Origin: an uncultured Lachnospiraceae bacterium | Lineage (GTDB): Bacteria; Bacillota; Clostridia; Lachnospirales; Lachnospiraceae | DNA length: 64,000 nucleotides | Direction: 5' to 3' | NCBI GenBank assembly: GCA_945949045.1 | Contig: CAMFDG010000001.1 | Location: 1 to 64,000 of the forward strand | In this document: positions 1 through 9,563 of the stretch, piece by piece | Layout of the letters: each line of letters starts with the position of its first letter | Numbering within the stretch: position 1 is the first letter of the stretch | Made by a program: the position numbers and the translations under genes | Notes under the pieces: generated by a model | What the model saw: only the letters and a program-made list of their open reading frames with translations | What the model was told of the DNA's origin: nothing | The model's database searches: none

Positions 1-215
1 GAGGCATTAACTCGCACACGGTTTGGAATAAATCGAGTGTCTGTCATAGACGGGCACCGCTGCGGAAGTGTTCGTCTGGCGAATGTACACAAACTTGGAG
101 CCGAAATCCGATACCGGACAAATCTATGCAATTTGCGCTGACTGTTCCGAAGCCCATTGTCGGAGAATCCAGGCAGCCGGCGGAGCCGTGCGAAAATCCG
201 TGCGGGAAGTTTGGG

Positions 216-791
216 TTAGTCGTGCAGAAATTCAATGGAGCCGGCAGAGAGCTGCCCGATCCGGACTAAAGGATAAACATCAAAGCCCTGGGAAACAAGC
301 TTTTCATGACCCGGCTGGAAGGATTTCTCAATGAGCACTCCAACACCGGCGATAGTGGCATGGGCCTTGCGGATCAGACGTATGGCTCCCGTGGCTGCCT
401 CTCCGTTGGCAAGAAAATCGTCAATGATCAGTACATGGTCATTCTCACCGATAAACTTGGAAGAAAGGGTCAGCTCGTAGCTGGTTCCCTTAGTAAAGGA
501 AGCAATCTCTGTCTGGTACAGATGATCATTGAGCACCTTGGAGGGCTGCTTCTTTAAGATGATCAGAGGAAGGTTCATGCACATGGCTGTCATAAGCGCC
601 GGAGCAATGCCGGAACTCTCGATCGTGGCCACCTTCGTAATGCCCTGATCCTTAAAGTGCTCTGCAAAAGCCTCTCCAATGTGCTGCATCAGAACAGGAT
701 CCACCTGATGATTGATAAAACTGTCTACTTTTAAAATATCTTCGCTGACGGCGATGCCGTCCTTTTTGATTCGTTCTTCTAATTCCTTCAA
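216..791 (-). CDS. xpt: Xanthine phosphoribosyltransferase
   Basis: [32 protein letters not shown]...; PRPP-binding motif [13 protein letters not shown]; family recognised from protein. Confidence 0.95.
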   Translation of the reverse strand: MKELEERIKKDGIAVSEDILKVDSFINHQVDPVLMQHIGEAFAEHFKDQGITKVATIESSGIAPALMTAMCMNLPLIILKKQPSKVLNDHLYQTEIASFTKGTSYELTLSSKFIGENDHVLIIDDFLANGEAATGAIRLIRKAHATIAGVGVLIEKSFQPGHEKLVSQGFDVYPLVRIGQLSAGSIEFLHD

Positions 792-932
792 AATGGTTCT
801 CCCTTCGTAGTAAGATGATCTAAAATCAGTATATCATTTTACCGTTGGCATGTAAAATCTTTATTTATCATCTTATATCATTTTCATGTATGGTACTTGC
901 TGACAGGCGGAAAAATAAGTAAAATAGTAGTT

Positions 933-1412
933 ATGAAAATTACAATCGTATGCGTAGGAAAAATCAAAGAGAAATTTTACCAGGATGCCATAAAGGAGTA
1001 CGCCAAGCGCCTGAGCCGCTATATCAGCCTGTCGATCCTGGAGGTGAAGGATGAAAAAACAAAGGAACAGGCCTCACCTGCCGAGGAGAAGCAGGTGAAG
1101 GATATAGAGGGGGAGCGGATTCTTAAGAATATCCGTGAGGATGGGTATGTCATTGCGCTGGCCATTGAGGGAAAACCCCTGGATTCTGTGGAAATGGCCC
1201 ATAAGATCGACTCTCTCGGCCTTGGCGGGACCAGTCACATCTATTTTGTAATCGGTGGTTCTCTCGGTCTTTCTGAGGCTGTGCTGCAGAGGGCAGATTT
1301 TAAGCTCAGCTTTTCCCGAATGACTTTTCCCCATCAGCTTATGCGGGTGATCCTGCTGGAGCAGATCTACCGGAGCTGCCGCATCATCAACCACGAGCCC
1401 TACCACAAGTAG
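933..1412 (+). CDS. rlmH: 23S rRNA (pseudouridine1915-N3)-methyltransferase RlmH
   Basis: MKITIVCVGKIKEKFYQDAIKEYAKRLSRY...FVIGGSLGLSEAV...HQLMRVILLEQIYRSCRIINHEPYHK. ATG at 933 is preferred over the upstream start in the ORF track. Confidence 0.95.
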   Translation: MKITIVCVGKIKEKFYQDAIKEYAKRLSRYISLSILEVKDEKTKEQASPAEEKQVKDIEGERILKNIREDGYVIALAIEGKPLDSVEMAHKIDSLGLGGTSHIYFVIGGSLGLSEAVLQRADFKLSFSRMTFPHQLMRVILLEQIYRSCRIINHEPYHK

Positions 1413-1451
1413 CCGGGTAATAGGACCTGCTGTGTTTTCATATAGTTTACT

Positions 1452-1751
1452 ATGAAAAGCCATCAGTCCAATCAGAAACCGCATAATCAACCGGAATCGG
1501 AGCGCATTGTGGAGCAGCTTGGGCTGCCGAGAGATCTCTTCCTCGGTATGCCGGTTCTCTCTCTGCAGGGAAATCGTTTTCTCTGCATCGAAAACCACCG
1601 GGGCATACTTCAGGCAGGCCGCGAAAAAATTGTGGTCGCCGCTAAGCCCTGGGGAATCGAGGTGGCCGGGAGGGAGCTTTCCATCGTGCGCTTTACGAAG
1701 GATTACATGGAAATAACCGGATATCTGGAGCATATTTCTTTCCTGCTGTGA
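1452..1751 (+). CDS. yqfC: Sporulation protein YqfC (YabP/YqfC family)
   Basis: Protein pattern LSLQGNRFLCIENHRGIL...FTKDYMEITGYLEHI and position directly upstream of yqfD-phoH. Confidence 0.85.
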   Translation: MKSHQSNQKPHNQPESERIVEQLGLPRDLFLGMPVLSLQGNRFLCIENHRGILQAGREKIVVAAKPWGIEVAGRELSIVRFTKDYMEITGYLEHISFLL

Positions 1752-2986
1752 TTCTTTGGCTGGTGCGGTTTATGAGAGGCTTTCTGGAACTAAAGCTGTG
1801 GGGGAGGAACTGTGAACGCTTTTTGAATCTCTGTGCCAACCGGGGGATTGCCACCTGGAGGCTGTCTGTCTCTGAGACAGGAGAGGTTTTTGCAAGCATC
1901 TATCTGTCCGATTTTTACAGGCTTCGACCGCTGCTTCGGAAAACAAGAGTAAGGCTTCGCATTGAAAAACGAGCCGGCCTGCCATTTCTGGTGCACCGTT
2001 ATCGAAAGCGTGTGGTGTTTGCCGGAACCCTGCTTGCCATGATGGTCTGCGTTGCCTTTTTGTCCACGAGAATCTGGCGCATCGAGGTGCTGGGAAATTC
2101 GGCGATCGGTGAGGACGCCGTTCTGGAGTATTTGAAGCAGAAGGGCATCACCTATGGCATTGGCAGGGACGATATTGACAATGACGGTCTGGAACTGTCC
2201 CTGAGGCAGGACTTTGACCAGGTGATCTGGGCCAGTGTCTATGAAAAGGGAACCAAGCTGGTGGTACGTATTCAGGAGAAGCTGGCAGCGGAGAAGGAAA
2301 CGAATGTATCCCAGACACCCTGCACGGATCTTGTGGCAAAGACAGATGCCGTGATCTATTCCATTGTTACCAGAGGCGGGATTCCTCTCGTAAAGGCAGA
2401 GGATACTGTGAAGGCCGGAGATATTCTGGTCTGCGGCAGACAGGAAATTCTGGATGATAATGGCGAAGTGAAGGAATATTATTACCAGAGTGCGGATGCG
2501 GATATACTGGGAATTTCCACTCTTTCTTATACGGACCGGATTTCACTGCAGCGGGTGGTGACCAAACCTTCCGGCAAAAGTCATGACCGCTATTTCCTGC
2601 GTTTTATGGGATACCGGTTTACGACGCCGAAGCTGTATGGGGACTTTGACTGCAGTGAAACCATTGAGGAAACCAATCAGCTTTGCCTTCCGGGAAGCTT
2701 TTATCTGCCGGTGTATGTGGGCAGAATCCGGGAAACGGAGCAGCTGCAGCAGATTGAGCAGGTGACCATGGAGCAGGCAAAGGAGGAGGCTCTTTCACAT
2801 TTTTCCAGGTTTCTTTCAGATTTGGAAGAAAATGGGGTGCGAATTATCGATAAAAATGTTATGATTGAAAAGGAAAAAGATAACTATCATATATACGGGA
2901 GACTTAAGGTCTGCGAGGATATTACCGAGAGGGTTCCCACGGAGATCAAAGAGGCTCCTGCTCCGAAGGAGAACGAAGAGGAATAA
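1748..2986 (+). CDS. yqfD: Sporulation protein YqfD
   Basis: GTG start overlaps the yqfC stop; single TM near residue 90; WRIEVLGNSAIGEDAVLEYLKQKGI; conserved yqfC-yqfD-phoH order. Confidence 0.85.
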   Translation: MILWLVRFMRGFLELKLWGRNCERFLNLCANRGIATWRLSVSETGEVFASIYLSDFYRLRPLLRKTRVRLRIEKRAGLPFLVHRYRKRVVFAGTLLAMMVCVAFLSTRIWRIEVLGNSAIGEDAVLEYLKQKGITYGIGRDDIDNDGLELSLRQDFDQVIWASVYEKGTKLVVRIQEKLAAEKETNVSQTPCTDLVAKTDAVIYSIVTRGGIPLVKAEDTVKAGDILVCGRQEILDDNGEVKEYYYQSADADILGISTLSYTDRISLQRVVTKPSGKSHDRYFLRFMGYRFTTPKLYGDFDCSETIEETNQLCLPGSFYLPVYVGRIRETEQLQQIEQVTMEQAKEEALSHFSRFLSDLEENGVRIIDKNVMIEKEKDNYHIYGRLKVCEDITERVPTEIKEAPAPKENEEE

Positions 2987-2989
2987 AGC

Positions 2990-3985
2990 ATGAGTTTAAA
3001 TGAAGCAGCGCTTCAGATTCCGACGGAACACATGGCAAATGTGTTCGGTCAGTTTGATGCGAACATTAAGAAGATTGAACGTGCCCTTGGGGTGACGATT
3101 GTGGTAAGGGATGACCAGGTGAAGATGATCGGAAGCGAGTCTGCAGTGACCGGGGCCAGAGAGGTGTTTTCCCAGCTCTATGAGCTGTCAAAGAGGGGCA
3201 ACGTCATCACTGAGCAGAATGTCAATTACGCCCTTGCCCTGCTGGCGGAGCACGAGGGCGGCCGTATGGTGGAGATCGATCAGGATGTGATCTGCCATAC
3301 GGTCATGGGAAAACCGGTAAAACCCAAGACCATCGGACAGAAGGAATATGTGGATGCCATTAGGGATAGAATGATCGTTTTCGGCATCGGTCCCGCGGGA
3401 ACCGGCAAGACCTATCTTGCCATGGCCATGGCCATTACCGCTTTCAAAAATGAGGAGGTTTCCCGGATTATTCTCACCCGTCCGGCCATCGAGGCGGGGG
3501 AGAAGCTGGGCTTTCTGCCCGGAGATCTGCAGAGCAAGGTGGATCCATATCTTCGTCCGTTGTACGATGCCCTTTATCAGATCATGGGGGCGGACAGCTT
3601 TCAGAAAAATATGGAAAAAGGACTGATCGAGGTTGCACCCCTCGCCTATATGAGAGGCCGTACCCTTGACAACGCCTTTATCATTCTCGATGAAGCCCAG
3701 AATACCACTCCGGCTCAGATGAAGATGTTTTTGACCCGAATCGGTTTTGGTTCCAAGGCTGTCATCACCGGTGACAAGACCCAGAAGGATCTGGCTCCCG
3801 GAACGAAATCCGGTCTGGACGTGGCTCTTCGGGTCCTTCGCAGTATTGAGGATATCGGCATCTGTGAGCTGACCAGCAAGGATGTGGTACGCCACCCGCT
3901 GGTACAGAAAATCGTACAGGCCTATGATGATTATGAGAAGAAACAGAACGCACACGCGAGAAAGACGAGACAGGAGAAAAAATGA
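2990..3985 (+). CDS. phoH: PhoH family ATPase
   Basis: Walker A GPAGTGKTYLA, Walker B FIILDEAQNTTPAQMKMFLTRIG. Confidence 0.95.
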   Translation: MSLNEAALQIPTEHMANVFGQFDANIKKIERALGVTIVVRDDQVKMIGSESAVTGAREVFSQLYELSKRGNVITEQNVNYALALLAEHEGGRMVEIDQDVICHTVMGKPVKPKTIGQKEYVDAIRDRMIVFGIGPAGTGKTYLAMAMAITAFKNEEVSRIILTRPAIEAGEKLGFLPGDLQSKVDPYLRPLYDALYQIMGADSFQKNMEKGLIEVAPLAYMRGRTLDNAFIILDEAQNTTPAQMKMFLTRIGFGSKAVITGDKTQKDLAPGTKSGLDVALRVLRSIEDIGICELTSKDVVRHPLVQKIVQAYDDYEKKQNAHARKTRQEKK

Positions 3986-5166
3986 GCCGGAAAGAAGAAC
4001 CCAATTTATACAGGATCCTCTCGGTGATCGCAGTGGTATTGGCCACGGCGGCTGTCACCGCGGTTCTCTGTGCCCGGGGACAGTTTTACACGGATGAATG
4101 GCTCTGTATGTCCTTCCTGGATATTGTTTTTTTGTCGGTGTATATATTTGAACTGGAATATGAGAGAAGACAGGGGGAGCTTTCCTTTAACAGACAGACG
4201 AATTTTGCCCGTATCAGTGCCGGCTATGCGGTCTGTGCAGCACTGACTGCTGCCATGGTGTTTCTGCCGGAGGTGTTCCGCCCGGTGATGCTGATACCGG
4301 TGTTGATGTGTGCGGTTTCCACGCCGCTTCTGGCGGTTACCACAGGGCTGTTTTTGGATATTCTGACAGGAATTTCTGCCGGGGCTGATTTATACGCCCT
4401 TGCCGGCTTCTGCCTTCTGACCCTTCTGGGAGCGGTACTTGGACGGGCTCTGGAAAACAGGAAATACCGTATCTGCATTGCAGCGCTGCTTTTTATGATC
4501 AGTGTGATTGTTCCGGCCGTGTTTTATGAATTTGCCTATAAGCAGATGAGTCCAGGGGTATATCTGGGCGGTGCAGCTTCCGGTATTCTCGTGTCCGGCT
4601 TTGCTTTATTTCTTTATCCTGCTCTTCGCAGAGATAGTGAGGAGGAAGTGGAAAATCGTTTTTATGACATTGTGTCGGAGGATTATTCGGAGGTAAAGGC
4701 CCTGAAGGATTTTTCCCAAAGGGAGTACCGGCATGCGGTCATGGTAGCGGATATCGCCTACCGCTGTGCGAAGAACACGGGCTTAAACGAGGGATTGTGT
4801 CTTTCCGCAGGATTTTATTACCGCCTGGGTTTCTGGGTGGGAGAACCCTATATTGAGAACGGCGTGGACCGGGCTGTAAGCCTGTGTTTTCCCCAGAGTC
4901 TCATTGCAGTCCTGTCAGAATATTACGGCAGTAAGAAGCTTCCCTCGTCACCGGAGTCTGCTCTGGTGCATATGGTGGACGTGCTGGTTTCCAAATTGGA
5001 AAAGGGCGGACAGGAAAATGAGAAAACCTCCGGGGATCGGGAATTTCTGGTTTACCAGACATTAAATGAGTTGTCCGGAACCGGAATCTATGATCGTTCC
5101 GGCATGAGTATGAATCAGTTTTTGCGGGTTCGCGATTTTTTGGCAAAGGAGGAGAAGCTGAAGTGA
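3982..5166 (+). CDS. Membrane protein with degenerate HD domain, in the pgpH/yqfF position
   Basis: N-terminal multi-TM; C-terminal HAVMVADIAYRCAKNTGLNEGLCLSAGFYYRLG aligns by eye to PgpH HSVMVANLAEAAA...GAYYHDIGK; lies between phoH and ybeY. Confidence 0.7.
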   Translation: MSRKEEPNLYRILSVIAVVLATAAVTAVLCARGQFYTDEWLCMSFLDIVFLSVYIFELEYERRQGELSFNRQTNFARISAGYAVCAALTAAMVFLPEVFRPVMLIPVLMCAVSTPLLAVTTGLFLDILTGISAGADLYALAGFCLLTLLGAVLGRALENRKYRICIAALLFMISVIVPAVFYEFAYKQMSPGVYLGGAASGILVSGFALFLYPALRRDSEEEVENRFYDIVSEDYSEVKALKDFSQREYRHAVMVADIAYRCAKNTGLNEGLCLSAGFYYRLGFWVGEPYIENGVDRAVSLCFPQSLIAVLSEYYGSKKLPSSPESALVHMVDVLVSKLEKGGQENEKTSGDREFLVYQTLNELSGTGIYDRSGMSMNQFLRVRDFLAKEEKLK

Positions 5167-5660
5167 GCTTTTATCTGGAGGAGGAATGCGAGATTCCTTT
5201 CGATTTTGATTATCGGGCATTGGCGGAGTCGGTGGTGTCTTTCTGCCTGACCCACGAAAATTTTCCCTACGAGGCGGAGGTAAATCTGACGCTGACAGAC
5301 AATGAGGGCATTCATGAATTAAACCGTGAATACCGTCAGATTGACAGACCTACGGATGTGCTGTCCTTCCCCATGCTGTCCTATGAGAGGGCAGGGGATT
5401 TTTCCTTCCTTGAGGAGGAGAGTGACGATGATTTCAACCCGGATACCGGGGAAGTGATTCTTGGGGATATCATCATTTCCGTGGAGAAGGTGCTGGAGCA
5501 GGCCCAAAGCTATGGGCACAGCCCCAGGCGGGAATTTGCGTTTCTGATAGTGCACAGTATGCTGCATCTGTTGGGGTATGACCATATTGAGCAGTCCGAT
5601 GCGGCGGTGATGGAGCCGAAGCAGAGTCAGATTCTGGAGGAGATGCAGATTACGCGGTGA
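5163..5660 (+). CDS. ybeY: Endoribonuclease YbeY
   Basis: NREYRQIDRPTDVLSFPM...GDIIISVEKV...HSMLHLLGYDH metal-binding motif. Confidence 0.95.
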   Translation: MSFYLEEECEIPFDFDYRALAESVVSFCLTHENFPYEAEVNLTLTDNEGIHELNREYRQIDRPTDVLSFPMLSYERAGDFSFLEEESDDDFNPDTGEVILGDIIISVEKVLEQAQSYGHSPRREFAFLIVHSMLHLLGYDHIEQSDAAVMEPKQSQILEEMQITR

Positions 5661-5732
5661 AGTTTTTCCTAAATTGAAATAATAGGTTCCTTTGTGATCT
5701 CAATGCGAAAATGGAAGGAAGGAAATAAGAAA

Positions 5733-6848
5733 ATGAAAAAGAAAATCGTAGCGGCTGCGATGCTGACACTTGCGCTGTTAGCGTTTACCGGATGTAAGAA
5801 AAAGGAAGAGCCTGTGGTTCCGGCGACCACGGAAGGCACAGAGCAGGTGATGGTACCGGAGACTCAGACAGAGGTCGAGGAAGTGGAGGACACCCATGAA
5901 GGGGAGGTAAGAAGCTTCTATACCGGAAAGTGGATCAATGAGAAGAAGGCCTACAACCGGCCGGTGGCGGTCATGACGGAAAATACTCATGTGACTCTGC
6001 CCCAGTATGGCGTCAGTAAAGCGGACGTGATTTACGAGTGTCCGGTGGAAGGCGGAATCACCCGCATGATGGCAATTTACCAGAATTACAAGGGCTTGGA
6101 AAAGGTGGGAAATGTCAGAAGCTGCCGTCTGTATTACGTGTATCTGGCGAAGGAATTCGGGGCAGCCTATTTCCATGCAGGCGAGAGTAAATATGCGCTG
6201 GATATTTTGAACAGCTCTTATATTGACAATGTGGACGGTATTACCGGCAAGGGCGGTGCTTTTTATTACCGGGACAACAGCCGTAAAGCTCCTCACAATC
6301 TATACACCACGGGGAATAAGCTTGCCAGTGCGATGAAGGAATATGGGTTTGACACGAAACTTTCCAAGGATTACGAGCCCCATTATCAGTTTGCTACAGA
6401 GGAAGAACCTAATCTGCTGAAAAACGGGCAGAAGGCTGCTGTGGTAAAAATGTATTATGTTGACGCGAAGCCCTGGTTTGTATACAATAAGAAAAACGGC
6501 CTTTACTACCGCTATGAATTCGGGGAGAAGCAGGTGGACGGACTGACCGGCAAGCAGCTTGCCGTGAAGAATATTATTATCCAGAACTGCAACAGCTCTC
6601 TGAAGAATCCAAAGAACGGAACCCTTGATATTGACGTGCTCTCCGGCGGGACCGGAAAGTATATCACCAACGGCCGTGCGATTGATATTACCTGGAAGCG
6701 GAAGTCCGAAAATGACATTACCCGCTATTACGATGAGAACGGCGATGAGATCGTTCTCAATCCGGGCAAGACCTGGGTGGAAATCTGTGAGAGCAGCCGT
6801 GCCTCCCAGAATGTTATTTACAGCACCAAAGCAGACTTCCAGAAGTAA
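5733..6848 (+). CDS. DUF3048 (YerB-type) lipoprotein
   Basis: Lipobox LLAFTGCKK; NRPVAVMTENTHVTLPQYGVSKADVIYECPVEGGITRMMAIYQ typical of DUF3048. Confidence 0.85.
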   Translation: MKKKIVAAAMLTLALLAFTGCKKKEEPVVPATTEGTEQVMVPETQTEVEEVEDTHEGEVRSFYTGKWINEKKAYNRPVAVMTENTHVTLPQYGVSKADVIYECPVEGGITRMMAIYQNYKGLEKVGNVRSCRLYYVYLAKEFGAAYFHAGESKYALDILNSSYIDNVDGITGKGGAFYYRDNSRKAPHNLYTTGNKLASAMKEYGFDTKLSKDYEPHYQFATEEEPNLLKNGQKAAVVKMYYVDAKPWFVYNKKNGLYYRYEFGEKQVDGLTGKQLAVKNIIIQNCNSSLKNPKNGTLDIDVLSGGTGKYITNGRAIDITWKRKSENDITRYYDENGDEIVLNPGKTWVEICESSRASQNVIYSTKADFQK

Positions 6849-6863
6849 ATAGTGAAAGGTAAT

Positions 6864-6908
6864 CGTCAGCCCATTTCCCGAAGGGAAATTTTGCATGGCT
6901 GACGTTCC
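6864..6908. repeat. Nested palindromic repeat, copy 1
   Basis: CGTCAGCCCATTTCCCGAAGGGAAATTTTGCATGGCTGACGTTCC; outer CGTCAGCC/GGCTGACG with inner TTTCCCgaaGGGAAA. Confidence 0.9.
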
Positions 6909-6943
6909 AAATGTAATAGCCTGCGAAGCAGACTATTATGCAG

Positions 6944-6989
6944 CGTCAGCCCATTTCCCGAAGGGAAATTTTGCATGGGCTGACGTTCC
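6944..6989. repeat. Nested palindromic repeat, copy 2
   Basis: CGTCAGCCCATTTCCCGAAGGGAAATTTTGCATGGGCTGACGTTCC, near-identical to copy 1, 80 bp downstream; ends 30 bp before ATG 7019. Confidence 0.9.
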
Positions 6990-7018
6990 CGAAGAAAGAA
7001 AAGATTGAGGATCAACAC

Positions 7019-8686
7019 ATGGGTAAGACAAAACAGGGCGGAACGAATTTCCTGGTACAGGGATCAATTCTGGCCGCTGCATCTATTATCAGCAGAATTA
7101 TCGGATTAATCTATCGGATTCCGATGACAAATATTATCGGAGATGTAGGCAACAGCTATTACGGCTGCGCTTTTGATATTTATAACATTGTACTGATTAT
7201 TTCTTCCTACAGCCTGCCGCTTGCAGTCTCGAAAATGGTTTCGGCCAGTGTGGCAAAGGGACAATATCGGACTGCCTATCAGGTGCTGAAGGGGGCTTTA
7301 CTGTTTGGACTGGTCACCGGTGTGGCGGCATGTCTGATTGTCTTTTTCGGCGCGCAGTTCTTTACGGCAACCCTGCTAAAAACGCCATACAGCGTCTTTG
7401 CCCTGAAAATTCTTGGGCCGGCACTCATCGTGGTGGCAGTGCTGGGAGTGCTGAGGGGCTTTTTCCAGGGTCTGGGAACGATGATGCCCAGTGCGGTTTC
7501 TCAGATTATCGAGCAGATCGTCAATGCCATCGTCAGTGTCTGGGCTGCCTACGTCCTTTTTGGATACGGCAAGCGGCTTGGGGCAGTGCTTGGGGATCCC
7601 GATAATTACGCGGCTGCTTATGGAGCCGCAGGTGGTACTCTTGGTACGAATCTCGGTTCGGTGGCAGCACTTTTGTTTGTGCTGTTCGTGTTCTTTGTTT
7701 ATATGCATGTGTTTAAGCGCCGGATGAAAAAGGAACGGGGCACGAGAGTAGATTCCTTTGGCTACACCATGAAGGTTCTGGTGATGACGATTATTCCGGT
7801 ACTTCTCAGTACGGCAGTGTATAACATCAGCGGCATTATTGATCAGGGTATTTTTAAGAATATTGCACTTCTGCAGGGGTATACGGAACACAAGGTGGAT
7901 GTCTGGTGGGGCGTTTTCTCCGGCAAATACAAGCTGCTGATCAATGTACCAATCTCTATTGCGTCAGCTATGGCAGCCTCTTCGGTGCCGACCCTGACGG
8001 CTTCCTTTGAGGAGGGAGATATGGATGCGGTCAAAAATCAGATCAATGCAGCCATGCACTTTGTCATGGTGATTGCATTTCCATGCACTATCGGTCTTGG
8101 CGTGCTGGGAGAGCCCATCTGTGCCATGCTGTTTCCGGGAACGGCGGATACCGCTCCGATGGCCGGCATGATGCTGATCGTGGGCGCTTTTGCCGTCGTA
8201 TTCTATTCAATGTCCACACTTTCCAACGGATTGCTCCAGGGAATCGACCGCCTGAAGGTTCCGGTGGTCAATGCGGCGATCGCACTGGTGGCCCATGTGG
8301 TTCTTCTGATTGCACTGATGCTGTTTTTCCGGCTGAACATCTATGCGGTTGTGATTGCCAATATGTTTTTTGCCCTGCTGATGTGTGTGCTGAATGCAAG
8401 AGCAATTCATAAGTACAGCGGCTATCAGCAGGAGTATGTGAAAACATTCATAATTCCGCTGATTGCCTCCTTAATCATGGGAATTGCAACATTCCTGGTA
8501 TATCGTGGGATATATGCACTTTTTAAGAGCAATATAGCTGCCACATTACTAGCAATTATCGCTGCGGTCATTGTCTATGGCGTTTTGTTGCTGCTTATGA
8601 AGGGAATTTCAGAGGAGGAAATCCTCCGGTTCCCGAAGGGAGCATTGCTGGTTCAATTGGTGAAGAAGCTGCATTTGATGAAATAG
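7019..8686 (+). CDS. SpoVB-like polysaccharide biosynthesis/MATE-fold flippase
   Basis: MGKTKQGGTNFLVQGSILAAASIISRIIGLIYRIPMTNIIGDVGNSYYG...; multi-TM. ATG 7019 preferred because the longer ORF reads through the palindromic repeat. Confidence 0.85.
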   Translation: MGKTKQGGTNFLVQGSILAAASIISRIIGLIYRIPMTNIIGDVGNSYYGCAFDIYNIVLIISSYSLPLAVSKMVSASVAKGQYRTAYQVLKGALLFGLVTGVAACLIVFFGAQFFTATLLKTPYSVFALKILGPALIVVAVLGVLRGFFQGLGTMMPSAVSQIIEQIVNAIVSVWAAYVLFGYGKRLGAVLGDPDNYAAAYGAAGGTLGTNLGSVAALLFVLFVFFVYMHVFKRRMKKERGTRVDSFGYTMKVLVMTIIPVLLSTAVYNISGIIDQGIFKNIALLQGYTEHKVDVWWGVFSGKYKLLINVPISIASAMAASSVPTLTASFEEGDMDAVKNQINAAMHFVMVIAFPCTIGLGVLGEPICAMLFPGTADTAPMAGMMLIVGAFAVVFYSMSTLSNGLLQGIDRLKVPVVNAAIALVAHVVLLIALMLFFRLNIYAVVIANMFFALLMCVLNARAIHKYSGYQQEYVKTFIIPLIASLIMGIATFLVYRGIYALFKSNIAATLLAIIAAVIVYGVLLLLMKGISEEEILRFPKGALLVQLVKKLHLMK

Positions 8687-9191
8687 TGTCGTATGAAAAA
8701 ATGGGCAGTAGAGAATTGAGTTCTTTCTATATGTCCATTTTTTATTTGGAACAGAAATTAAAATCAAAAAGTATTGCCCATTTTGCTCTCATTTTTCGTC
8801 TGAAATTCGATGCTTTGGGCGTGGGAAGTTTTAGTAATTTGTTTTTTACATCCCACTAAATGCCTAAAATGTGGGCGTGGAGAGTAAGCAGTTGGCCTAT
8901 ATGCCCAATTGTCTTTTTTTAGGATGTTTTAATCATGAAAATTGGGATGTAGGAAACAAATTTTTTCTCATATGTCCAATTTGGGAAATAAGACCGATTT
9001 TGCTATGTATACGGTCTCCATATATGAGCAAAATGTGAGTAATAAGGAATCCTCCCGCTATGCGGGTCCCTCCTTGTTACAGGCTGCGAAGCAGCAGAAA
9101 AGGCGTAAAGCACGCGATTTGACGAATCTATGAGGAGGGGCTGAACAGTTACGGAAATTAAAAGAAAACTTACTTCTGTAAATTTCAGATT

Positions 9192-9415
9192 ATGGGCGGA
9201 AGAGGCTAGAACGTGTGTGTATAGCCCAAAGAGATGTGTCGTATGGCAGGAAAATGGGCGGTGCAGGAAGATTATAGTCGTATAGCCCACAGAAATGAGA
9301 AATATAGCAGGAAAATGGGCGGTGGATGTTGAATTACATGCATATAGCCCACAAGAATGCGAAGTACTGCAGGAAAATGGACGGTGGATGTTGAATTACA
9401 TGCATATAGCCCACA
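9192..9415. repeat. Tandem array of about four 61-62 bp units, each with a GGGCGG(T/A)...TATAGCCCA hairpin
   Basis: ATGG(G/A)CGG at 9192, 9254, 9315, 9377 (steps 62, 61, 62); each is followed about 30 nt later by TATAGCCCA. Units 3 and 4 are nearly identical (GGTGGATGTTGAATTACATGCATATAGCCCACA). Confidence 0.9.
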
Positions 9416-9563
9416 TGAGGAAGTTCATGGGGAAATGGAAAGAAAAGAAAAGAGAAGAGAACTCACGTAGTTAATTTCATAAATAGGTAGAAAAATTTGG
9501 AAATACTGTATTATTTTTTGAAATATGCAAATACTTCCTATTGAGAAAAAGGAAGGATTTTGT

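Noticed and set aside
1-235. Short ORFs at the left edge (44..235 minus, 68..334 plus)
   Set aside because: Overlap the xpt 3' end, Cys/His/Ser-rich unstructured translations, no RBS or family match; the edge gene cannot be judged from this window.
792-932. Purine riboswitch upstream of xpt
   Set aside because: Looked for the conserved purine aptamer core on the minus strand and did not see it.
1074-1733. 219-aa minus-strand ORF and similar long antisense ORFs (3188-3955, 5778-6296, 15035-15736, 39445-40164, etc.)
   Set aside because: Lie opposite well-supported genes and have no recognisable family features.
9192-9415. CRISPR-like array
   Set aside because: Only about four units, the intervening sequence is partly conserved between units, each unit is itself a hairpin with a variable loop, and no cas genes are nearby.
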